64,000 bases of DNA from Chitinophaga qingshengii. GTDB taxonomy: Bacteria; Bacteroidota; Bacteroidia; Chitinophagales; Chitinophagaceae. Positions 1 to 8,638 of the stretch are shown piece after piece; position 1 is the stretch's first letter; every line of letters begins with the position of its first letter. The stretch lies in assembly GCF_014529935.1 (NCBI RefSeq), contig NZ_JACVFC010000006.1, positions 1 to 64,000 on the forward strand, written 5' to 3'. Under the pieces are notes generated by a model. The model saw only the letters and a program-made list of their open reading frames with translations, ran no database searches and was not told where the DNA came from. The position numbers and the translations under genes are program-made.

Positions 1-37
1 AGATCACACAGAACACTTAACGAAATCAGATCTAGCC

Positions 38-427
38 ATGACAAAGTATATATTCATCGTAGAAAGAACCAGTACCGGCTATTCTGCTTATGCCCGGGAA
101 ATGTCAAAATTACCGGTGTCTACTACTGGTAAAAACATGCGGGAGTTAAACAAAAATATACTGGAAGCAACAAATCTCTACAGGGAACTTGTTGACCTCA
201 AACCGGCCACCAAAGAGAATATTGTAATTCGACTGGATATGCAACAATTTTTCGAGTATTATAATGTCATTAGTGTCAAAGGGCTTGCTGAAAGAATTGG
301 TATGAATCCATCATTACTTTCACAATATGCCAATGGTATCAAAAAACCATCCACCAAACAAGCACACAAAATCCTGGATGGAATTAAAGAAGTGGGAATG
401 GAATTATCAAAATTGGAGTTTGCATAA
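38..427 (+). CDS. HicB-like antitoxin with C-terminal HTH
   Basis: Predicted 129-aa protein. The first ~60 residues look like the HicB partial RNase-H-like fold (YIFIVERTSTGYSAYA). Residues ~75-125 are an XRE-type helix-turn-helix (SVKGLAERIGMNPSLLSQYANG). In HicAB modules the antitoxin neutralises the HicA mRNA interferase and represses its own operon through such a domain. A hicA gene would be expected immediately upstream, but only 37 bases are visible there, so the pairing cannot be checked. The reading frame is open back to the window edge, so ATG 38 is the likely start but not proven. It converges with the TlpA-like gene, whose stop lies 18 bases beyond. Family call moderate. Confidence 0.7.
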   Translation: MTKYIFIVERTSTGYSAYAREMSKLPVSTTGKNMRELNKNILEATNLYRELVDLKPATKENIVIRLDMQQFFEYYNVISVKGLAERIGMNPSLLSQYANGIKKPSTKQAHKILDGIKEVGMELSKLEFA

Positions 428-444
428 TGCTTCAAAAGATATCA

Positions 445-1569
445 TCATTTCAATAGTTGCTCCAGCAGCGCTACCAGTTCCTTTTCCGTGTTCTCACCAA
501 AACCGGCGTATCGCCTGAGCTCTTTGCCGGTATGGTCTGTCAATACCGTCAACGGGATAGCAGAAAAGTTAAAACCGGCTTTCACGCGGGCAATCTCCGC
601 ACTGTCAACCTTCACCTGCTCCCAGGGCATCGCTTCAAACTGAAGCGCATCTATCCAGGCAGCGCGGCTTTTATCAATGGAGATATTGACCATGTGAACA
701 TCCTGATCGCTGAATCTTGCGCGGATTTTTTTCAGGGAAGGAATTTCACTTCTGCAAGGGCCACACCAGCTTGCCCAAAAAACCAGCAGGTTAAACCGGG
801 CAGCGGGGGATATCCAGTTTTTTGTATTGCCGGCTGTATCTGTCGCTGCGAGAGCGGATTTGTCCTTCCGGAAGTTGGCCCTGGTATCCATAAAACTTTT
901 CAACTTACGGGCTGTTTCCGCTTGCTGTACATTTTTATCAAACAAAACGATCAGGTCTTCCAGCTCCTTGTTGGTGTATTGTTCCCGGGCCTCATATATC
1001 CCTTGCAACAATGTATAGGCTGTAGAGTTCTCCCTGATAATACGGCTGTATTTTTTAATGAGGGCAACCCGGTTGGATGAATCCCGACGGCCAAGTGCCC
1101 CAAAACTGGTAGTCTGTAGTTGATACATCAATGCCGTTTCTTTGCCAGATTTTATTTCCAGGCCTTTGCAATAGTAGCTATCTCCCTCTCCCTGGCAGAC
1201 CAGTTCTCCGGTAATAGTGGTAACGCCTGGCTCCAGCACAAATGCGTTCTGCGAATGGATCTGTTTTTCGGTAGTTTGTACCGGGTCTATGAATTGAAAA
1301 CCCCTGATTCTCCCGGTCGTATCAATGTAGCTGATACCGGCGTAATATGGTTCAAAAGAAGCAGGTACTTTTATCCTGAAATGAAATGAATCGTTCCTAA
1401 CCACTGCTGAATCCTGAAAAACATCCCAGTGAAAAGCACTTGTCAGATACACTTTCCCATGAGGGATATGTTTGACATGTCCGATGATGTCTATTTGTTT
1501 GTCGGCAACAGGTCTATTGCAACCAATGCATAAAATGATCAGGGAGAAAAGGATGCTTCTTGTATCCAT
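445..1569 (-). CDS. TlpA-like thioredoxin-fold lipoprotein (DUF4369 type)
   Basis: Envelope thiol-disulfide protein. The chosen start, ATG at 1569, gives a signal peptide ending in a lipobox-like LCIGC; an in-frame start at 1602 would add 11 residues that spoil it. The N-terminal half resembles the DUF4369 beta domain (GHVKHIPHGKVYL), followed by a helical linker. The C-terminal ~140 residues are a TlpA/ResA thioredoxin domain with the redox motif WCGPC and a cis-Pro region (SAIPLTV). Such proteins reduce or resolve periplasmic disulfides and are common singletons in Bacteroidota. The substrate cannot be inferred. A second TlpA/DUF4369 protein lies at 15266-16387. Confidence 0.85.
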   Translation of the reverse strand: MDTRSILFSLIILCIGCNRPVADKQIDIIGHVKHIPHGKVYLTSAFHWDVFQDSAVVRNDSFHFRIKVPASFEPYYAGISYIDTTGRIRGFQFIDPVQTTEKQIHSQNAFVLEPGVTTITGELVCQGEGDSYYCKGLEIKSGKETALMYQLQTTSFGALGRRDSSNRVALIKKYSRIIRENSTAYTLLQGIYEAREQYTNKELEDLIVLFDKNVQQAETARKLKSFMDTRANFRKDKSALAATDTAGNTKNWISPAARFNLLVFWASWCGPCRSEIPSLKKIRARFSDQDVHMVNISIDKSRAAWIDALQFEAMPWEQVKVDSAEIARVKAGFNFSAIPLTVLTDHTGKELRRYAGFGENTEKELVALLEQLLK

Positions 1570-1731
1570 ACGTGGATTTTGAGTGAAACATAGCGGGTTC
1601 AATCAATGTTTTTATCCTAACTATCGGCAACTGAAAATAGCGCATTTTTATTCAAAAAGAGAAACCTTTCCTGGAGTGATGTAGGAGTGCCCTGGAGGTA
1701 ACACGATTATTTCACGATAAAAATCAACCCA

Positions 1732-1770
1732 TAAAAAAAGCTGAAATCCTTACCTAAGAAGAATTTCAGC
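1732..1770 (-). terminator. Terminator after tRNA-Gln(CTG)
   Basis: An 8-bp stem (gctgaaat at 1740-1747 with atttcagc at 1763-1770) is followed on the minus strand by a run of seven T. It lies 5 bases beyond the tRNA 3' end. Confidence 0.8.
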
Positions 1771-1774
1771 TTTG

Positions 1775-1845
1775 TTGCCCGACCTGGATTCGAACCAAGA
1801 CAAACAGAGTCAGAGTCTGTCGTACTACCGTTATACTATCGGGCA
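1775..1845 (-). tRNA. tRNA-Gln (anticodon CTG)
   Basis: A full cloverleaf is visible: 7-bp acceptor stem TGCCCGA/TCGGGCA, anticodon stem ACAGA/TCTGT with loop CTCTGAC (anticodon CTG), and T-arm with GGTTCGAATCC. The 3' CCA is not encoded. It resembles the two tRNA-Gln(TTG) genes further on, differing mainly in the acceptor and anticodon regions. Confidence 0.95.
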
Positions 1846-1862
1846 TCGTCAATTCAGGAACG

Positions 1863-1893
1863 CGAAGGTATAACATTTCCATTAAATCCCAAA
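1863..1893 (-). promoter_or_regulatory. Promoter of tRNA-Gln(CTG)
   Basis: On the minus strand, TTTG (1893-1890) is followed after exactly 19 bases by TACCTTCG (1870-1863). This matches the Bacteroidota -33 TTTG / -7 TAnnTTTG consensus with one change. The -7 element ends 17 bases before the tRNA. Confidence 0.65.
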
Positions 1894-1908
1894 TTTTTTT
1901 CCGGGAAC

Positions 1909-3600
1909 CTAGAAATTGAACTCCCTGGCCTGCATATTCACACGGAAACCGACAGTATAGAAAAAGGTATTGGATTTAGGCTGGTCCTGCACATTATACG
2001 TACGATAGGTAGCATTCAGATCGATGAACATATTCTCAAAAAGCTCCCAGGAAGCACTCAGGGCGGCTGTAGTACTTTTCACCGGTATACCGCTGCCGAT
2101 ATGGAAACCATAATCCCGTGGTCGGGTGTTATAACTACGGAAAACATCGCTGCCGAAGTTAACACCGGCTGAATCGAGGCCCTGCAAATGATACATCAGC
2201 TTACCGGTAAGATACAGGCGGGGCAATGGCTGATAACGGGCAATACCGATAAACTCTTTCAGATTGGCGCCCAACGGATGCGCCAACGGCTGATTATAGT
2301 GAACAAGGTTGGTCGTACTGTCAAAATTGGTATAGGTATAGGGCCGTATATAATTGGCTTCTGCCTGTATGTCCAGGTTCCGAACCTGGAAAGCATTGAT
2401 ATATTTGGCGCCCAGCTGTACCCCTTGTTTGTTGGCAAAATTACCCCTGCTATAGTGCAACACTTCTTTCGTTACAAACTCATTAATCAACAACTGACCG
2501 TACAACTGCACCGACCGGGCAATATTCGCTTTAAAATCGAAGCCAACATTGGCTTTACCGGCGGCACCCAGTTGTTGTTCTACGGATCTGTAGAAGATAA
2601 CCGGGTTGAGGTAACTCAACTGCAGCCCGTTTTTACCGTCTTCCATAACGTTTTCATAGAAACCCAGGTTCAGCCATTTGGTAACCTGCAGGCTCAGGTG
2701 GTGCATCATCATGTAGTTGCGGGGCCGCATCTGCCGGTCGTTGTAAAGCGGAAACGGTGCAATGGTCTGGGCAAAAATATTTTCATAATCAAATTTCCAG
2801 ATACGGGTACTGATACGCAGATATAAGTAGTTACTACTGAAATCACTGAGGAAAAGACTACGAAAACCGTTGCCGATAAACAATTTGTCATAGGCGAACT
2901 GGATATCGAAATATTTGGCCGCATTCAGTGAGATACCACCACGGGCATCGAAATAATCGTAGCCATTGTGGTTGTAATATTTATAATACCCGGCGCCAGG
3001 TACAGCTTCATGATGATTAACAAAATCACGTACATAAGCCGGGTCCCGCTCCTGGTTATCTGTTAAGATCGTGTAGAACCCCAACTTACCGGCAATATTC
3101 CCTCTCAGCACCAACCCTCGGCTGTTGACAAAAATGCTGCCGGTGCCATCATTGGAACCGCCGTATTGCAGGTTCAGCAATGGATTCACAGATAATTTAA
3201 AATTGCTGGTATGAACGGTATACAAGGAAGCCGGCGTGGTATAAAAATGTTTCAATACCGGCTTCACTTTAAACGAATCTTCATAGGCAGGCGCCCATTC
3301 CCAGTTATCCATTACCAGATGACGCATATTATACCGGTCGGTGGCGGTTAACGGGAAAGGTAAAGCACCGGCTTTGTCCAGCGAGTCCAGGTACAACACC
3401 CGCTCCGTTACTTTACGGCGGTCATACGGTTTCACCGTCGTGAACCCTAACAGGGTATCGTTCCGGGTGAGGATATCCAGCCGGTCCAGCAGCTGGTATT
3501 GTTTGTTGCCCAGGTTGATATAATCCGATTGGGCAAGAGCCGGTAAGGCGATCAGGGTTCCCAGGAGGAGCAAACAGTATTGCAGGTATTTCATATTCAT
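1909..3600 (-). CDS. Outer-membrane beta-barrel, Wzi/RemB-like
   Basis: A 563-aa exported protein with a clear signal peptide (YCLLLLGTLIALPALAQS, cleaved near residue 23). The rest alternates short amphipathic strands with aromatic girdles and ends in a terminal Phe after a beta strand (VNMQAREFNF), as outer-membrane barrels do. The overall pattern recalls the Wzi capsule-assembly/RemB family of Bacteroidota, which act in surface polysaccharide or gliding. That assignment is from memory of the family and moderate. ATG 3600 or ATG 3594 are both possible starts. It diverges from the secreted-protein gene at 3688. Confidence 0.6.
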   Translation of the reverse strand: MNMKYLQYCLLLLGTLIALPALAQSDYINLGNKQYQLLDRLDILTRNDTLLGFTTVKPYDRRKVTERVLYLDSLDKAGALPFPLTATDRYNMRHLVMDNWEWAPAYEDSFKVKPVLKHFYTTPASLYTVHTSNFKLSVNPLLNLQYGGSNDGTGSIFVNSRGLVLRGNIAGKLGFYTILTDNQERDPAYVRDFVNHHEAVPGAGYYKYYNHNGYDYFDARGGISLNAAKYFDIQFAYDKLFIGNGFRSLFLSDFSSNYLYLRISTRIWKFDYENIFAQTIAPFPLYNDRQMRPRNYMMMHHLSLQVTKWLNLGFYENVMEDGKNGLQLSYLNPVIFYRSVEQQLGAAGKANVGFDFKANIARSVQLYGQLLINEFVTKEVLHYSRGNFANKQGVQLGAKYINAFQVRNLDIQAEANYIRPYTYTNFDSTTNLVHYNQPLAHPLGANLKEFIGIARYQPLPRLYLTGKLMYHLQGLDSAGVNFGSDVFRSYNTRPRDYGFHIGSGIPVKSTTAALSASWELFENMFIDLNATYRTYNVQDQPKSNTFFYTVGFRVNMQAREFNF

Positions 3601-3687
3601 ATGTGGCCCGAAGGTACCCCCGCTTTCTACAAATCTTCATTAAAAAAGGATTAGAAAAACGACATCATTTTTTTAGTAAATTGCCCT

Positions 3688-4560
3688 ATGCGATTACCTG
3701 TTCTGTTGACGGCCCTGCTGCTTGCCGGTATATGTACCACTACTTCCGCACAAGCGGTAAAAGATAACACGACTGTTAAACCTGTTGTATTAGGTGAACT
3801 GTCTTCCGATAAAATTACGGAAGCATCCGGCATCGCATCCAGTAGTACCTTACCCGGTTATTACTGGACACACAACGACAGCGGTAACAAAGCGGAAGCC
3901 TTTCTGCTGGACCATCAGGCCAACCTGGTCTGCACCGTAAAACTGGACGATGTATCCAACCGCGATATGGAAGATATTGCGGTTGGAATGGGCCCCGTAA
4001 AAGGTAAACACTATGTATATGTGGGCGATATCGGCGATAATAAAGGCGTGCGCAAACATATCCGTATCTATCGTTTTGAGGAGCCTGCTACGGTTCCCGG
4101 AAAAACACTGCACATCCGTCCGGACGTACTCACACTGCAATATCCCAATAGTCCCCGCGATGCAGAATCCCTGCTCATCGATCCCATCGGCAAAAAAATT
4201 TATATCATCAGTAAAAGAGAAAGAAAAGTCAGTCTCTATAAAACAAACAACCTGCTTTTTAAAGATGGGGATAAAGTTCAATTGGAGAAACTCATTACAC
4301 TTCCCTATACCTGGGTCACTTCCGGCGATATCTCCAAAGACGGCCACCATATTGTGATCAAAACACTCACCGATATTTACTATTGGCACCGCAATGCCAA
4401 CGAAACCGTGGAACAAGCCATGGCACGACCTGCACAACAACTCCCCTATGTGATAGAAAAACAGGGAGAAGGTATTACCATCACGCCCGGTAATGATGGT
4501 TACGTAACCATCAGTGAAGGTGAAAACGCTCCGGTCTACTTCTACAAATGGAAATTCTAA
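3688..4560 (+). CDS. Secreted protein, beta-propeller-like
   Basis: A 290-aa protein with a signal peptide (LLTALLLAGICTTTSAQA). The mature part has repeated strand-rich segments with Asp/Gly turns (WTHNDSGNKAEAFLLD, VYVGDIGDNKG, DAESLLIDPIGKKIYIISK). This resembles a six-bladed propeller of the SdiA-regulated / strictosidine-synthase-like kind. DMEDIA and RDAESLL are the recognisable conserved strings of this uncharacterised family. No catalytic residues can be named. It is monocistronic, diverging from the barrel gene and followed by a hairpin at 4748-4770. Confidence 0.55.
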   Translation: MRLPVLLTALLLAGICTTTSAQAVKDNTTVKPVVLGELSSDKITEASGIASSSTLPGYYWTHNDSGNKAEAFLLDHQANLVCTVKLDDVSNRDMEDIAVGMGPVKGKHYVYVGDIGDNKGVRKHIRIYRFEEPATVPGKTLHIRPDVLTLQYPNSPRDAESLLIDPIGKKIYIISKRERKVSLYKTNNLLFKDGDKVQLEKLITLPYTWVTSGDISKDGHHIVIKTLTDIYYWHRNANETVEQAMARPAQQLPYVIEKQGEGITITPGNDGYVTISEGENAPVYFYKWKF

Positions 4561-4747
4561 CAACCATTCCCGTCAATGAAATAGCACTTCAGTATTGTAG
4601 TTTATAATTGTATACGCGGCGAAATTGAACGCTGCTGCGCGCCCCTGTAATAAACCCTCAAAGCCGGACCACCCACTCAACGGGCTGGTCTGTGACAAAC
4701 CATTATAGTATGCCAGCTAACGTTTCTACTACTATTCGTTTGCATGT

Positions 4748-4770
4748 CCGGGGAGCTCCCCCGGGTTTTC
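4748..4770 (+). terminator. Possible terminator in 4561-4858
   Basis: A 6-bp GC stem (ccgggg/ccccgg, loop agctc) is followed by gttttc. It lies 190 bases after the stop of the secreted-protein gene. The rest of this ~300-base gap shows no reading frame or RNA that I recognise. Confidence 0.35.
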
Positions 4771-4858
4771 TGATACCCCACACCACGCTGGTATAAAACC
4801 AGACGCTCTACTTACTACCCCCCTCAAATAACTATTCACTCACAATCGATGTTATCTC

Positions 4859-6460
4859 ATGCAAAAGAAAGCCATCATCATCGGTGCAGGGCCTGCCGGC
4901 CTTACTGCGGCCTATGAACTGCTCCAACGCACAGATATAATGCCCATCATCCTGGAAAAAAGCACAGATATTGGCGGCATTTCCAAAACGGTTAACTATA
5001 AAGGTAACCGTATCGATATCGGCGGTCACCGGTTTTTCTCAAAATCCGACCGCGTGATGGATTGGTGGATGACCGTCATGCCTCTCGATAAAGAAGCGGC
5101 TGAAATATTCACCATCAGCTATCAGCAAAAAACAAAAGAGATAAAAGCACCACAAAAAAATACGGAATCAGATACCCTCGTAGCGGAAAACCCCGACCTG
5201 ATTATGCTGGTCAGAAAACGCCTCTCCCGTATCTATTTCCTCAAAAAATTCTTTACCTACCCGGTTCAACTATCGATCGATACCCTGCGTAAACTGGGTA
5301 TCATCACCACTATCAGGATCATGATCTCTTACCTACAGGCCCAGCTTTTCCCCAGGAAACCGGAGAATACACTGGAAGATTTTATGATCAACCGGTTCGG
5401 CACTACACTCTACAACCTCTTTTTTAAACACTATACCGAGAAAGTATGGGGTGTTCCCTGTCATGAAATTTCTGCAGAATGGGGCGCACAACGCATCAAA
5501 GGCATCTCCATCGGTAAAGCTATCGCACATGCGGCGAAAGCGGCCTGGAATGCCAGCAAGCCGAAAGATATCAAACAAAAAAATGTGGAAACCAGCCTCA
5601 TCGAACAGTTCCTCTATCCCAAACATGGCCCCGGCCAGCTGTGGGAAGAAGTGGCCCGGCAGGTAACCTCCCAGGGGGCGACCATTCTCATGCAACACGA
5701 TGTGGTAGGTATTCTTACTGAAGGTAACCGGATCACCGGCATTGAAGCACTGGACAGAACCACCGGCGAAAAAACCATCCTCGAAGGCGACTACTTCTTC
5801 TCTACCATGCCGGTACAGGAACTGGTGGCCGGCCTCCGGGCGGATGTTCCGGCGAATGTCCGCGAAGTAGCCTCCGGCCTGCAATACCGCGACTTCATCA
5901 CCATCGGTATCCTGCTGAAGAACCTGAGCTTCGAAGATGCTAAAACACGTACCCATCAGCCTATCACACTCAAAGATACCTGGATCTACATACAGGAAAA
6001 AGATGTGAAAGTAGGCCGCCTCCAACTGTTCAACAACTGGAGCCCTTACATGGTGAAAGACCCCGATACCACCTGGGTGGGAATGGAATATTTCTGTAAC
6101 AAAGGCGATGACTTCTGGGAACAAACAAATGAACAAATCCGGGAAACAGCGATACACGAACTCTGCAAAATAGGTCTGGCCAGAAAAGAAGATGTACTCG
6201 ACGCTACCGTGTTACGCATGGAGAAAACCTACCCGGCCTATTTCGGTACCTATACCCGGTTCGATGAAGTACGACACTACCTCGACTCTTTTGGCAACCT
6301 CTTCCTCGTTGGCCGTAACGGTATGCATAAATACAATAACTCCGACCACTCCATGCTCACCGCTATGGTGGCTGTGGATAACATCGCTGCCGGTATTGTC
6401 ACCAAAGACAATATCTGGTCTATCAATACGGAACAGGAATATCACGAAGAGAAAAAATAA
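4859..6460 (+). CDS. NAD(P)/FAD-dependent amine-oxidase-like oxidoreductase
   Basis: A 533-aa soluble flavoprotein. The N-terminus carries the dinucleotide-binding GAGPAGLTAAYEL (residues ~8-20), then an acidic strand end (ILEKSTDIGGISK) and the GGHRFFSK motif typical of protoporphyrinogen-oxidase / UDP-galactopyranose-mutase-like enzymes. The C-terminus has the second FAD contact (LFLVGRNGMHKYNNSDHSM). Members of this group often act on cell-surface glycans or lipid-linked sugars. The substrate here is unknown and the immediate neighbours do not help. Start ATG 4859 directly precedes the Rossmann strand. Followed by a strong shared terminator. Confidence 0.8.
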   Translation: MQKKAIIIGAGPAGLTAAYELLQRTDIMPIILEKSTDIGGISKTVNYKGNRIDIGGHRFFSKSDRVMDWWMTVMPLDKEAAEIFTISYQQKTKEIKAPQKNTESDTLVAENPDLIMLVRKRLSRIYFLKKFFTYPVQLSIDTLRKLGIITTIRIMISYLQAQLFPRKPENTLEDFMINRFGTTLYNLFFKHYTEKVWGVPCHEISAEWGAQRIKGISIGKAIAHAAKAAWNASKPKDIKQKNVETSLIEQFLYPKHGPGQLWEEVARQVTSQGATILMQHDVVGILTEGNRITGIEALDRTTGEKTILEGDYFFSTMPVQELVAGLRADVPANVREVASGLQYRDFITIGILLKNLSFEDAKTRTHQPITLKDTWIYIQEKDVKVGRLQLFNNWSPYMVKDPDTTWVGMEYFCNKGDDFWEQTNEQIRETAIHELCKIGLARKEDVLDATVLRMEKTYPAYFGTYTRFDEVRHYLDSFGNLFLVGRNGMHKYNNSDHSMLTAMVAVDNIAAGIVTKDNIWSINTEQEYHEEKK

Positions 6461-6470
6461 TCATAAAAAA

Positions 6471-6497
6471 GCACCCTCGTAAAGGGTGCTTTTTTTA
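6471..6497. terminator. Bidirectional terminator
   Basis: A perfect 7-bp stem gcaccct/agggtgc with a 5-base loop is flanked by A6 on the left and T7 on the right. It separates the convergent oxidoreductase and gap genes and can serve both. Confidence 0.9.
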
Positions 6498-6515
6498 TAG
6501 CCAGTGATTTTTTTA

Positions 6516-7523
6516 CTATCGCTGTGCGTCGGCAGTAGCGTATATCTCAGAAGCTACCAACTCCGCTATCCGGTTGGAAATACCCGCTTCATTGTCATAC
6601 CAGGCCACTACTTTGGCCAGCTTACCAATAACGCGCGTCATGGTACCGTCCACAATGGAAGAATGTGTGTTACCCACTATATCCGCCGATACAAAAGGCT
6701 CCTCCGTATATTCCAGGATACCTTTCAGATCCGTTGCAGCCTGCTGTTTAAACAGTGCGTTGATCTCTGCCGCAGTAGCCGGCTGTTTCAGCTCCAGGGA
6801 CAATTCTGCAATGGAACCATCGATAACAGGCACCCGGTAGGAAAAGCCGTCCAGCTTACCTTTCAGGGCCGGTAATACATCCCCGATAGCTTTGGCGGCT
6901 CCCGTAGTGGTGGGTATAATAGACTGGGTGGCTGCCCTGGCTCTTCTGAAATCCTTATGCGGACCGTCCTGCAACATCTGGTCCATGGTAAATGCATGAA
7001 TGGTGCTCATATAACCGGACTCAATGCCGAACACCTTATCCAGCAGGAACAAGGGCGGCGCAATACAGTTGGTGGTACAGGAAGCGGTGGACAGGATCTC
7101 GTCCGTTACATCAATAATATCTTCATTCACCCCCGCTACAATGGTTTTTACCCCGCCGGATGCCGGCGCTGTGATCAATACCCGTTTGGCGCCTGCGCGG
7201 ATATGCGCCTGGGCCTGGTCTTTATGGGTAAAACGGCCGGTAGATTCTATCACAATATCAACACCCAGTTGCGCCCAGGGCAGATGGGCCGGGTCTTTTT
7301 CGCTGGTCAGCTGTATGACTTTACCATTCACGATCAGCTGTTGAGGCGTATGGGTGACAGTACCGGGGAATTTTCCATGGGCCGTGTCGTATTTGAAAAG
7401 ATGGGCGAGTATATCCGCTCCCATCAGGTCATTGATGGCTACTACTTCTACATTGTCTTTATGCTGTAAAGCTCTGAGGGTCATTCTTCCTATGCGGCCG
7501 AATCCGTTGATAGCTATTTTCAT
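6516..7523 (-). CDS. gap: Glyceraldehyde-3-phosphate dehydrogenase, type I
   Basis: A 335-aa enzyme converting glyceraldehyde-3-phosphate to 1,3-bisphosphoglycerate with NAD and phosphate. The NAD-binding GFGRIGR and D32 are present. The catalytic C149 in SCTTNC, H176 in STIHAF, the RRARAA segment and R230 (FSYRVPV) are intact. Unusual: the near-universal nicotinamide-contacting motif NE(x)GYS reads NEAGIS, with Ile315 where Tyr is expected. It is probably a second GAPDH copy rather than the main glycolytic one, but that is inference. It is the last gene of a minus-strand run, 84 bases after the AraC-type regulator. Confidence 0.93.
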   Translation of the reverse strand: MKIAINGFGRIGRMTLRALQHKDNVEVVAINDLMGADILAHLFKYDTAHGKFPGTVTHTPQQLIVNGKVIQLTSEKDPAHLPWAQLGVDIVIESTGRFTHKDQAQAHIRAGAKRVLITAPASGGVKTIVAGVNEDIIDVTDEILSTASCTTNCIAPPLFLLDKVFGIESGYMSTIHAFTMDQMLQDGPHKDFRRARAATQSIIPTTTGAAKAIGDVLPALKGKLDGFSYRVPVIDGSIAELSLELKQPATAAEINALFKQQAATDLKGILEYTEEPFVSADIVGNTHSSIVDGTMTRVIGKLAKVVAWYDNEAGISNRIAELVASEIYATADAQR

Positions 7524-7607
7524 CGCTTGAATAATTTTGGTTACAGTACAAAAGTACCCAACCGTTCATCTGTCTCAAATGACGAAAAATATACAATTTC
7601 TGCCAAC

Positions 7608-8618
7608 TCAACCATGTAAGGCGGTGCGGAAGGTCCGGCGGTAATCGCTGGGGGAAACGGACAGATGCCGCAGAAACACACGCCGCATGGACACCATACC
7701 GCCCAGCCCGCATTTTTCAGCAATCTGTTCTATACTGAGGTCACTATCTTCCAGGTATTTCCGGGCTGTTTCCACCCTTAAACGCTCTACAAATTTGGCG
7801 GGGGTAAGTCCGGTCTCCCGGAGAAAAACGCGGGCAAAATTCCGGGGACTCATATTCACCTGGGCGGCCAGCCGTTCTACACTCAGGTCCTCGTGTAACA
7901 CCTGTATCATCCAGGGATGCAGCTTACCTGCCAGCGTATTGGTTAAATGCCGGTAATCCAGCAGTTCGCCGAACTGCGACTGGTAACCGGGCCGCCGGAG
8001 GTAGATCACCATCTTTTTGGCCACCTGCGCGGCCAATTCCCGGCCATAATCCTCTTCCAGCAGGGCAAGGGCCAGGTCGATACCGGAAGCGAGTCCGCCG
8101 GACGTATATACGTTGCCGTCACAGGTATAAAAAGGATTGGTATCCACCTGCACATCGGGATGTTTTTCCTGGAAATCCTGGCTGTACTGCCAATGCGTAG
8201 TAGCCTTGCGGCCACTGAGAATCCCCGCCCGCGCCAGCGCATAGGCGCCGATACACACGGAACCGATGCGGCGCAGCCGGGGATATACATTACGTAGCCA
8301 TTCGTAAAAACCATGCAGGTTATTGGCGAGAAATTCAGTGCCCAAACCAGCAATCAGTAAAGTATCAATAGGACGATCCAGCTCCTCCACGGTAACGGGA
8401 CATACCACCTCTACACCGCTCTGCGTTTTCAGGTGATGCGCCGCTACCGGCGATGCCAATAGTATTTCATAGCCGGCTCCCTGCCACTCCGGATCACTGC
8501 GCAATATTTTATCGGCCCGCGAAAATACATCGCAGGGGCCTGCAATATCCAGCAGGGCGGTACCTTCCATCGGTACGATAACGATCAGTTTTTGGGAAGA
8601 CATCGGCTGTTTTTTCAA
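7608..8618 (-). CDS. GlxA-like transcriptional regulator (DJ-1/PfpI + AraC HTH)
   Basis: A 336-aa regulator. Residues ~10-200 form a class-I glutamine-amidotransferase/DJ-1-like sensor domain with GSVCIGAYALARAG and KATTHW, the usual nucleophile-elbow region. The C-terminal ~100 residues are two AraC/XylS helix-turn-helices (LAAQVNMSPRNFARVFLRE, IAEKCGLGGMVSMRRVF). GlxA-type regulators are often activators of amino-acid or amine catabolism; the ligand here is unknown. The start may be ATG 8618 or the internal ATG 8603. Only 20 bases separate it from the preceding DUF6493-like gene, suggesting co-transcription. Confidence 0.9.
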   Translation of the reverse strand: MKKQPMSSQKLIVIVPMEGTALLDIAGPCDVFSRADKILRSDPEWQGAGYEILLASPVAAHHLKTQSGVEVVCPVTVEELDRPIDTLLIAGLGTEFLANNLHGFYEWLRNVYPRLRRIGSVCIGAYALARAGILSGRKATTHWQYSQDFQEKHPDVQVDTNPFYTCDGNVYTSGGLASGIDLALALLEEDYGRELAAQVAKKMVIYLRRPGYQSQFGELLDYRHLTNTLAGKLHPWMIQVLHEDLSVERLAAQVNMSPRNFARVFLRETGLTPAKFVERLRVETARKYLEDSDLSIEQIAEKCGLGGMVSMRRVFLRHLSVSPSDYRRTFRTALHG

Positions 8619-8638
8619 AAATACGCAGAAAAAACGGG

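Noticed and set aside
4561..4858. Riboswitch-like sequence before the oxidoreductase gene
   Set aside because: Some GC-rich inverted segments exist, but I could not fit any known riboswitch consensus.
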